Below the pieces are notes generated by a model. That model had not been told where the DNA came from. It searched no databases and saw only the letters and a list, made by a program, of their open reading frames with translations. 64,000 bases of DNA from Anisus vortex (lineage: Eukaryota > Mollusca > Gastropoda > Planorbidae): positions 19,195,167 through 19,259,166 of the forward strand of contig OX421500.1 in the NCBI GenBank assembly GCA_949126835.1. The letters run 5' to 3'. The position numbers and the translations under genes were made by a program. Within the stretch, counting starts at the first letter, position 1; every line of letters starts with the position of its first letter. Shown one piece after another: positions 56,410-64,000 of this stretch.

Positions 56410-56940
56410 ATCATTTAATCTTTAGCTCCTGTTGCCTTTTGGCAAAGTCATTATTAAGGATAGTCCACTTCAGATTCAGACAACCAAAAGCACCCCTTAT
56501 TCCAGCAGGTCCACAGTTAAAATTCAACACAGCCAGATGAGTAGCAGTTTCCACTGTTTTATATGATGCATATTATATTTTAGGACATCTTCTCCAAATT
56601 GTGGAGTGGAAACTCTCATTGGCATTTTGCGTACCCATCTTGGCACACCTAATCAACAGTTCTGGTTCTGTCAGCCTTTTCACAATTGGAAAAACAAGTT
56701 TACCCACATCTGAAGTAAAAGTAGCCGTATGCTTCTGCAGAGGACAATTACAAGCTATAGCCCTTTTAAAATGGTACCAAGAGGTTTCACCATCAGGACA
56801 CAACCGGTGATTAGGCTCTTTATCAGTACTGAGCATATGAAAAAAATAAGCCATTACTGCCATTTTCATTTTGTTCACATCTGGTGCATGCTCAAGAAGG
56901 TTGCTAGCACATAAGCTAGTTATCTTTTTTTTAAGCTAGT
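56410..56940 (-). pseudogene. Mutator-like transposase, C-terminal part (fourth copy)
   Basis: The minus strand reads SLCASNLLEHAPDVNKMKMA, VMAYFFHMLSTDKEPNHRLC, PDGETSWYHFKRAI, then LLIRCAKMGTQNANESFHST and IWRRCPKI followed by a stop and continued similarity (AVLNFNCGPAG, DFAKRQQELK). The TQNANESFHSTIW block matches TQNTNESFHALV at 48176-48600. Only the part after the catalytic core remains. The frame is open for 101 codons and then stops. Confidence 0.72.
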
Positions 56941-58234
56941 TATCTTTTCTATATCTGGTTGTGTCAGCCTATAGTTTAATTCCTTTTTGTTAATTCTATG
57001 TCCATTTAGTATTCAGTTACACTCATTTTCATACATGTCTTGTTCATACAAGATCTAGAAGTTAACTAAAATATAATCATCTCTTGTCACATGACCATTA
57101 TCTCTTTTTTACTAATTTTTCTCATGATTCTCAATATTTAAAGCTAACAACGCAATTTCCACAGAACTAATTGCGACTTAGAAATCATGATTGACACAAT
57201 CATTCTAAAATACTATTACAAGCAAAGAGAACTCTTGATTCTTAATATTTAAGGGAGTGGCTGCACACAAAATGCATTTCATAGTGCCAATAAAGCTAAT
57301 GAAGTAAACTTTCTCCCTAAGACTTATTTAGGCTCAACTCGTAAAAAAACAATAAGCTCCAACTTTACCAGATCATTGGTTGCCATGGTGATGGCGGCCT
57401 TATTTTTTTTAAATCTTAAAATATTTTAAATTATAAAAAATTTTTATGTTTTTACCATTGATCCTTATTGTGCTATGGACTTTATAGGTAATAGACAGTT
57501 TTTTTTGTAATTTTCTTTAAAAAATAGAAGTTACGAATTTTTGAAATTTACACTCGCTGAAAACTGTCAAATAATTTTTTTTAGGCACCAGATTCTGGCT
57601 ATTTTTTTTTTTAAATTGTAGATTTTTATATAAATTTGAGTTGTCAGTTACCTATAATATGAATATATAAATCTCTGTACCAAATCCTAACATTGTATAC
57701 TCATCAACTTTTTTTCGTGTTTAAAACAACAAGTTTTGAGAAAAACGCATTTTTAAGTTTAAAATATACTGAAATTTAATGAAGAAATTGTGCGCGACCC
57801 ACGCAATTTTATCAATAAAATTTCTCAAAATTGGAGTAAATTAATGAAAATTGCCATGTGTATGTAATTTTTAGCCAGGAACACAATTTTGCAGTTCTTT
57901 GTGTGATAGCATATATGAAGCATTTCAAAGATAATGTGAGACATTTAAACAGTTAGTTTAGAAATAATGACCCCCTTTTTTTTCAGTCATAAAAATTCAA
58001 TTTAAATTGAGAAAAAATACCTTTACTTTACTACATTGAATATAATATTACACTCTGTTGTTATTTTTGTCACAATATAAAGCATTAAACAGTTTATCAG
58101 ACACATTATACTGTTATGTGGTATTTAAAATTCTGAAGTACACAAATAAAAATGACACAATACATGTAGATTATACTGGTTATGGTAGAAGTTTTTTTTT
58201 ATGTACTAGTACTAGATAATAATATAAATCAGAT
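56941..58234. other. Unassigned AT-rich stretch
   Basis: About 1.3 kb with no recognised gene. Confidence 0.4.
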
Positions 58235-59389
58235 TTACAAGCAACAACTGAACAGATTTACACCATGTGAGGTTGTTTTGAGGCGAGCTCTCTTACTTGT
58301 TGGTTCATCATAAGGAATATCATTCAAATCCAAGGTTTCAGTTTCAGAGCTTATCTGATCACAAAGTCTCTCATACAAAGTGGTCAAATTGCCAGTCAAA
58401 AGAATATTTTGGTTAAGAAACAATTTTCTATATTTAATTTGGGTTTTTAGATTTTGAAAAGTGCCTGGTCTTTTCATTAATTTATCTAAATCTGATATAG
58501 TTTGACATACCTCCCCTCTTTCTGTCAAAATAGAATTTAAAACATTATTCTTTTCTTCCAGTGTTTTCATATGTTTTTCTTTTTTTTTGGCATTGTTTTC
58601 TTTAATTTTTTATTTAATTTTATTTCTAACCTCAGTTTCTTTATCTTTGCTCCGCATCTTCCAAGTTAAAGCATACTTTCTTGCATTTGCAAGGAGCTTA
58701 TTAGCAGTAATTATGTTTTTATTAATAAACCACTTGGCTGTTCTGTTTTTTTTCCACATGTTCATTGTTGTTCTGAATTGTAAAGAGGCTCGCTTTCTTT
58801 TAAATAAATTGTAATCGAAATCACCGAAAATCCGTTCGCCAGTTAGATTTGTTAATGGACATGTGTTTAGAAGATGCTGTACATTTTCATCAAGAACTCC
58901 CCCATATACCCCACCCCCCCTTCTAAAAAGTCAGCAAGCTGGACAAAAAGGCCTCTCAAGCCAGTCTCTGACAGATGCCGGGTTTCTTTTGGAGTCTTTC
59001 ATTAATTTCTTATGCTGCTTATCAGCCGATAGGTATTTCAACCTAAATTGTTCAAGTGGCATAGAAATGGGTACTTCTGAAATGCTGGAAATAACTGAAA
59101 AAAACTTCTCATACTTGTAATTTTCCCTGAGCAGGAATGAGCCAAGCTCGACAACAATTCCATTCGTGATGCAACAAGGTTTAAACATATTCTTGTCAAG
59201 CCTCCTGTCTACGCCAACAGATTGTAGCCTGTCTGAAATAAAATTAAGCTGGATTTTTTCTTCCAAAAAGGCCTTCAACTCATCTCCTCTGCGCCCTTTT
59301 GCGCCAACCATTGTCTGCCGGATTCGCTTCCACAATCGATCCACAGGGTATGCAGATTGTGGAAACAACTTGCAGAACCACTCTTCCAC
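58235..59389 (-). pseudogene. Conserved protein of unknown function, terminal exon (CPLTNLTGER family)
   Basis: A long minus-strand exon starts at a TTTCAG acceptor (59390). It reads VEEWFCKLFPQSAYPVDRLW, KRIRQTMVGAKGRRGDELKA, later VVELGSFLL and LEQFRLKYLSADKQHKKLM, breaks near a G run at 58915-58932, and then continues: LLNTCPLTNLTGERIFGDFD, MWKKNRTAKWFINKN, ANARKYALTWKMR, a stop (about 58607), EEKNNVLNSILTERGEV, LKTQIKYRKLFLNQ. Proteins with CPLTNLTGE...FGDLD and a terminal QxxYRK block occur in many invertebrate genomes, without known function as far as I know, often multicopy and therefore probably mobile. One frameshift and one stop break this copy. Confidence 0.6.
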
Positions 59390-59724
59390 CTGAAAGTGAA
59401 AAATCAAAAGAAATAACTGATATTAATAAAAGCATACACCGTATTACCAAATTGTCAAATCACAACAATAAGAAACAATATCAGTGTACATGTAGGCTAT
59501 TAGTATTAGGGTTAGTTGATGAATGAGAATAGGACTAGGACACACTGTTGTTACATAACTTGCATAAAAGATTCATGCCACAAACACACAGCCCTTGTTA
59601 CTTGCAATGGCAGTAGTAGAAATGATGAGATGAAAAGGCTGATTATAATACTGTATTACTATTACAACACATATTAGCTTGTAGTCAAATATAGAGTTGG
59701 TAGTCAATGAGCCGAATTAATTAC

Positions 59725-59870
59725 TTCTGAAATGTCTTTATTTCCCTCATAGCGAAGTTGGTGCAATTGAATAAGTAACCTGTTTGTTACTTCTAGATTA
59801 GGCAGAGTTGGTCGTCGCCCCTTGCCAGTCTGAAGCAAAATGTTCCAAAGACAATCCATTTGAGCATCCT
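59725..59870 (-). CDS. Upstream exon of the CPLTNLTGER-family gene
   Basis: The acceptor GTTTCAG precedes 59870 and the donor GAA|GTAATT follows 59725. It encodes DAQMDCLWNILLQTGKGRRP, then LEVTNRLLIQLHQLRYEG and KDISE. Splicing over 335 bp to the acceptor at 59390 keeps frame (SE|VEEW). Both sites are good matches to GT/AG consensus, so I take this as a true exon. Confidence 0.6.
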
Positions 59871-59949
59871 CTGAAACAGCACAGTAAACACATTAAAAAT
59901 CGCACAGGCAAGGCCCAATTTTAATCCAACTATAATGATATTATAGTAA

Positions 59950-60324
59950 AAAATGTGGCCATAAGCTCCTGCGCGGGCAGTGCCCAATTTCAAATTGATG
60001 CAAAGTCCATGAGCCTGATAATGGTGCGTTTTTAAAGCATTCCAATTCTCGATATACGTTTCCTTGATGTCTTGGGGCAAATGTTCTAACAAGTCAAGTT
60101 CGTTTTGAATGTCCATTAAATCAACGTCATTATGTTGGCTGTCTAAAAATTCTATATCTATTATTGGACTGTCTAATAATTGTCTTTGTCTTTTATTAAT
60201 ATCTAGAACCTCTGCTGTTGCCTTCCTTTTTGTAGTTGTTGGTGTAGTGAGTTTGTATCTGTAGTTGTTGGTGTTGTTGTCTCTGCCGCTGTTGGTGTAG
60301 TCGAGGTTGTTTCTGATACACAGA
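59950..60324 (-). CDS. Thr/Asn-rich exon upstream of the same gene
   Basis: A frame is open from a CCAAAG acceptor at 60325. It encodes an Asn/Thr-rich low-complexity part, then KRKATAEVLDINKRQRQLLD, an acidic part (SPIIDIEFLDSQHNDVDLMD) and ELDLLEHLPQDIKETYIENW. It lies in order and on the same strand between the zinc-finger exon and 59725-59870. I could not identify the donor that would join it to the next exon. Confidence 0.45.
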
Positions 60325-60474
60325 CTTTGGAAAATTAAAAAATATATAATAAGAAAATTATAACATTAAACAATTATAAGTTATTTTTATGTAACTTATA
60401 AAACACACCAATACATATAAGTTAAAATAATAAATTTGAAAAAAAAAATTAAGTAACATGCCAGCGACAGTCTG

Positions 60475-60648
60475 CACATGAGCTTTCTTTGTATGTGTGT
60501 GTAGACTGTCAAGTCTTGTATAGACACGGCCACATATAGCACAACTATGGCGTGTTCTACCGTGTACTGAGTCATTGTGTCGAACAAAGTGAGCATTGTT
60601 TGTAAACACCCGTCCACAGACAGTACAACTATAACGGGGTCTTACCAT
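60475..60648 (-). CDS. Two C2H2 zinc fingers
   Basis: From ATG 60648, right after a TATATACAG acceptor-like site, the minus strand encodes YSCTVCGRVFTNNAHFVRH and HSCAICGRVYTRLDSLHTH, each completed by a second His (C-x2-C-x12-H-x4-H type). This would bind DNA or protein. Read-through continues to 60358 in hydrophobic low-complexity residues, so a donor probably lies soon after the second finger, near the GCTGGCATG segment. It may be the 5' coding exon of the same transcript as 59950-60324, but the junction is inferred. Confidence 0.65.
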
Positions 60649-61165
60649 CTGTATATAAATACAGAAAAACTATTCAAATCCAGTTTAGAATATATAATAT
60701 AACAAAAAATAGGCAACTTACTTTAGCCTATACACTATAAAAATAAAATAAATAGTGCAGTTAAGTATACAAACGTTACATAAAAGCAATAGTGTGGCTA
60801 TATACTATAAGAATAAAATAAATAGTGTTGCCTGTACACTCTAAGAATAAAAGACTTAACATATCCAAGTGTAAATAAATATTTGTATTACCGTCTGTTG
60901 TAAAGACTTTCTTTCCATCTGTATATAAATATAGAAAAACTATGCAAAACCAGTTTAAAATATAAATCCGCTATTTAAAATATTTTAATGCAATTAAAAA
61001 ATACATACTCGACAATTAAAAAAATAAATAATTTTTTCCAATGTTTAGGGCTGTCAATCTCCCCTTAAAATATTTTTACAATGAGACTTTCTTTCCATCT
61101 GTATATAAATATAGAAAAACTATGCAAAACCAGTTTAAAATATAAATCCGCTATTTAAAATATTT
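60646..61165. repeat. Repeated acceptor-plus-ATG segments (three copies)
   Basis: A segment that on the minus strand ends in TTTATATACAG|ATGG occurs at about 60646-60700 (diverged), 60905-60985 and 61084-61165 (the last two almost identical over about 80 bp). In the 60905 copy the ATG is followed by eight more codons and a GTAATA donor-like site; in the 60646 copy it starts the zinc-finger frame. Confidence 0.7.
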
Positions 61166-61403
61166 AAATGAGTTTGCCAATATGAAATAAACAGCGTATA
61201 ATCCACATGTTTTAGAAACAATCGTCTGTAAATGCCGGGTATTATATAGCAGTGGTCTTGTTGAATTTTAAAAAATAAAATCTTAGAAGACTGTGGTCCA
61301 AACCCAAAACTATCCAAATAAGTAAATTGTCCTATGGGATCGTAGAAGATTGCCACCCAATGGGATCCGTCTTGGGTACTCTTGTCTAGGTTTATGATAA
61401 ATC
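61151..61403 (-). pseudogene. Adenain/Ulp1-like cysteine protease exon
   Basis: An ATTTCAG acceptor precedes 61403. The frame reads FIINLDKSTQDGSHWVAIFY (catalytic His in SHW), then FTYLDSFGFGP (catalytic Asp). One frameshift in an A-rich run near 61264-61285 leads to the second frame NTRHLQTIVSKTCGLYAVYF, with the oxyanion Gln and the nucleophile Cys in TCG. Order and spacing are those of C5/C48-type peptidases, which include the maturation proteases of adenoviruses and Polinton/Maverick elements and host SUMO proteases. The GSHW...DSFG wording is closer to the virus/transposon type. Ends at TAG 61151. Inactive as it stands because of the frameshift. Confidence 0.72.
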
Positions 61404-61483
61404 CTGAAATTATATGTGAGTTTATTTCAACACTCTTCCTCAAAATCACACAAATATTTCAACTTCGTATTCATGTTTGAGTT

Positions 61484-62098
61484 AGGGTTAGGGTTGCCTA
61501 AGAAGTGTTCTAGGGGCATGCTGGGTGTTGGGTCTGGGGAGGGTGGGGGAACTATATGGTCATCAATTTGGGACAGGAAGTACTCGCGGGGAGTTGGGTC
61601 TCGGGAGGGTGGGGAGGTTGGGCGATCTACTTCACACTCATAGCGTGGCTATTCGCTGCAAGGGTCTGGGGAGGCTGGGGTGTCAATATATGACACATAG
61701 ATGGGAGGGGAATGGGGCACATAAATGGGTTGGGGGCTAAAAATAGGTGGGGACTGGGGGATATAAATGGGTTGTGTATGGGGGACATATATGGGTGGGG
61801 AAGCCGGTGGAGTAGTGGGGGTGGGTGAAGGTTGGGGGCTGTATGCACGTTGGTCCCATTGCCATAATGGCAACGGGACCGATCGGGCCGGGGACGAGAA
61901 TAGGGACAGGCTTGGAGGCGATGGGTTGGGGCTTGGGGGCGGGATGTCCAACCCGAGTGGGAGATAGTGGACGGCCCCAATAAGGCGTCCCCTTCGGGCC
62001 ATTAATTGTTCAATTTGCCTATAGACTTGGCCATAGGAAACCCTATTAGATCCTCCCGCGTTAAGGCCAGGTCCATCACATTGTATAGCTGCTCAGGC
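61484..62098 (-). pseudogene. Proline-rich protein with one in-frame stop
   Basis: A single minus-strand frame is open from about 62098 except for one TAG at 61647-61649. It has a basic/hydrophobic start (VSYGQVYRQIEQLMARRGRL, IGAVHYLPLG) and then some 120 residues very rich in Pro and Ser, with repeats such as SPPIYVPH, QPIYIPQ and PSPDPTP. GC content is far above the surroundings. It lies upstream of, and on the same strand as, the protease. I do not recognise the family. Confidence 0.45.
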
Positions 62099-62251
62099 AG
62101 CCGCTCCTCCAGTCTCCAGTGAGAAGTTTACCCAGTACAGCCAGCTCAAAGATTTCTTTCATGGCTGTCTTACTGTTAAAATCACTTTCCAGAGCTTTTT
62201 GTAACTTATTGCCCCACTAGAAAAGAATCCTTTAAATAAAAAATGTTCTGC

Positions 62252-62563
62252 TTAAGTACACCACAGGAATGAACAAATTATGTGAAAACAATCTCCACTG
62301 TACCTAGGAATAATCCCCCAAAGTAGTTTATTGGCATTTTGGAAGTTTATAAAACTTTTAGGATCGTCTTTCCCATCTTTATACAGTAACTTGTCAATGG
62401 ACAGTACAATTTTTGCAGCTAAACAATCTTTTCCATATAGTAGACTGGGTTCGGTTTCTAGTGATCTTAAAATCTGTGAAGAAGAAGAAATGGAATCCAA
62501 GGGATGTAGGTGGCAGTAAAGTTCATTTAAGAGTTTTTCCCCAGTTCTGTCATGCATTTTCAA
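62252..62563 (-). pseudogene. Uncharacterised fragment (LHPLDSISSS)
   Basis: A 103-codon minus-strand frame reading GEKLLNELYCHLHPLDSISS, a KIVLSIDKLLYKDGKDDP block and FINFQNANKLLWG. It looks like real protein (helical, mixed composition) and has the feel of a transposase tail, but I cannot name the family. It follows 62590-62830 on the same strand. Confidence 0.35.
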
Positions 62564-62589
62564 TTGTGATGTGATTTACAGGGGCTCTA

Positions 62590-62830
62590 TGTTTTCTGTA
62601 AATGTATGTCGTGTACCCTTATTACTAAAATAGGTCTACTTACTTGCACTGTCTGAATTTCCAGAAATTTATTAATCCTACATTTCATTAATGTGTGCGT
62701 GCCATATTTGGCACTAAAGCCAGGGCTGTCAGACCAGCCATCACCAGCAAGAATCAGTTTGCTACCTTTATGCTTCAGCTCAGCCACAAGATACTTTTTT
62801 TCTGCTTCCCAGATCCTAATTACAATGGGA
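62590..62830 (-). pseudogene. Transposase-like fragment with AGDGWSDSPG motif
   Basis: After an acceptor-like TTGTAATTAG, the minus strand reads IWEAEKKYLVAELKHKGSKL, ILAGDGWSDSPGFSAKYGTH and NKFLEIQTVQ. The block GDGxxDSPGxSAKYG followed by NKxLxxQxVQ is the start of an RNase-H-like catalytic domain found in multicopy invertebrate and fish proteins, the Asp of GDG being the likely first metal ligand. The superfamily is unresolved to me. The downstream part is lost. Confidence 0.5.
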
Positions 62831-63699
62831 AATATAAAAAAAATTATTGATGGGAGTAAATCCTTGACCTGTGCCTGTGTGCAATGTTCATAATGTCCAA
62901 CACTCTTAATAAAATGTATTTTTTTTACAAACTGACTCTAAACAAGATGTAACCAGAAAGTAAAAACCTTATGGTAATTGTGCTAATAACTGACTGGCTT
63001 GTCCATATAAAAGAATGTGAACAGTCACTGCAATTCTGTAGAATAGTGAGCATTGTTCCTGCTTCTTTGAAATTTGGCTTGGTGGATGCTCCAAATTGCC
63101 TACAGTTTTGGAACTATTCCAATATCTTGGTTAGAAAACAAAATATATTTCCTCTCTCGATAAGGTTCATCTTTCTTATGTAAGGGGTGGGAGTAGTATA
63201 AAGGGAAATAAAGAAAGAAAAGAGATAAAGAGAGATAACAAAGAGATTAGAAATAAGAGAGAAGTAAGATGGGGCAAGGGTTTGTGCAACCTTTGCGATG
63301 GAAGACCTAAGTTGGCCGTTCAAGGCCTAAGACTATAGCTAACTACACTACAACTAAAACTAGCACAACTACTACACTCTACAGTACTCTGAGTACAAGC
63401 ACAAGTAAACAGTACAAGTAAAGGTTAATAATAAACAGAGAAACTAATGAATAAAAAAAGGAAGAATTACATTTTTTTAAACACTAGCATGATTAGAAAT
63501 AAACTGTATAGAACTACAAGTAGAGGCAATATAAACCCTGTACTAAATCCCAACTAGATTCAGATACACCTGTTAATTAAGTGTTAATTAAGTCAAAATA
63601 CCGGTAGGCCTTTTGGCGCCTAAGCACCAAGCGGCTATGGCAAGTTAAACTTAACAAATCACGAAATACCCAAATAATATTACGTGTGGGCAATGAAGC
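62831..63699. other. Unassigned AT-rich stretch
   Basis: No gene recognised. A purine-rich part (63200-63260, GAAAGAAAAGAGATAAAGAG) is low complexity. Confidence 0.4.
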
Positions 63700-63735
63700 C
63701 GACACATGTAATAGTTCTTATGTATGAACTCCATG

Positions 63736-63996
63736 TCACACTGCGTTAGTGTCAACACATTGTAACATCTGCCTCATGGTCAATGGTCCTACAAAAAAGA
63801 TTTTCACAATCAACAGCAGCTCCATCAGGCTGATCCGATTGCTAAGACATAAACACTTGTCCTTAGTTGTCACATTCACACAATTTACATGCATTCCTGC
63901 CTGGGATGTTGTATCAAATTCTAATGTCAAATTTGTGGTGCTAATTGCCACCTTAGGTTCAATTAAATCTGATACAACACCAAGCTCCCTAGCCAT
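63736..63996 (-). pseudogene. Mobile-element-like fragment (LEFDTTSQAGMHVN)
   Basis: The frame reads ARELGVVSDLIEPKVAISTT, LTLEFDTTSQAGMHVNCVNV and TTKDKC. The block (L)xFDxTxxxGxHxN followed by TT is common in multicopy mollusc proteins that I take to be transposase-derived. Past TTKDKC the frame no longer resembles that family. The window ends just upstream. Confidence 0.35.
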
Positions 63997-64000
63997 TTCC

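Noticed and set aside
61480..61496. Telomere-like TTAGGG repeats
   Set aside because: Only two units, and they lie inside the proline-rich coding frame (Asn-Pro repeats on the other strand).

Overview
This is AT-rich eukaryotic DNA from an animal genome, and almost everything recognisable in it is transposable-element sequence. Metazoan origin is indicated by split coding exons with GT/AG borders, tRNA-headed SINEs, and remnants of many DNA-transposon superfamilies (hAT, pogo/Tigger-like, piggyBac, P, Merlin, MULE/ZSWIM-like, and the family databases call 'Mutator-like transposase'). The core of one SINE resembles SINEs I remember from freshwater gastropods, so a mollusc is my best guess, but that is memory and unproven. 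I found no convincing host housekeeping gene, no rRNA gene and no true tRNA gene.

Region 0.6-18.3 kb holds two near-identical LTR retrotransposons of the Gmr1-like Ty3/gypsy group, one inserted in the other. The outer copy (576-18278, minus strand, flanked by GCAG) was split in its pol gene by a second copy (6479-14175, plus strand, flanked by GTAG). The inner copy has two LTRs of about 676 bp, an apparent primer-binding site, and one uninterrupted 1610-codon gag-pol frame. Its order is gag, protease, integrase, reverse transcriptase, RNase H: integrase lies before RT, as in Copia and unlike ordinary gypsy elements. Variants in the LTRs pair outer with outer and inner with inner. The outer 3' LTR was later hit by a 2.3-kb hAT-like non-autonomous element that itself carries a SINE.

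Region 18.5-24.2 kb is a second nest: a decayed pogo-like transposase interrupted at TTAA by a 2.1-kb piggyBac-type non-autonomous element, which holds a SINE hit by a hAT-like MITE. A separate pogo deletion derivative (22080-23687) and a foldback MITE follow. Region 24-39 kb is mostly unassignable AT-rich DNA with SINEs, a MITE with a perfect 8-bp target duplication, a 22-bp minisatellite with a 115-bp higher-order period, a LINE endonuclease fragment, a foldback element and another pogo derivative.

Region 39-57 kb is a graveyard of transposase pieces, nearly all on the minus strand: ZSWIM-like MULE pieces, a P-element transposase with an internal tandem duplication, Mutator-like copies, a second Gmr1-like element with integrase before RT, a Merlin transposase lacking a catalytic Asp, a piggyBac transposase and a two-exon P2RX7-like zinc-binding module.

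Region 58.2-62.9 kb (minus strand) is the part I recognise least: a degraded multi-exon set encoding an adenain/Ulp1-like cysteine protease, a proline-rich protein, two C2H2 fingers, and a longer conserved protein with one clean GT/AG intron. It may be the remains of a large multi-gene mobile element and is the best candidate here for something undescribed.
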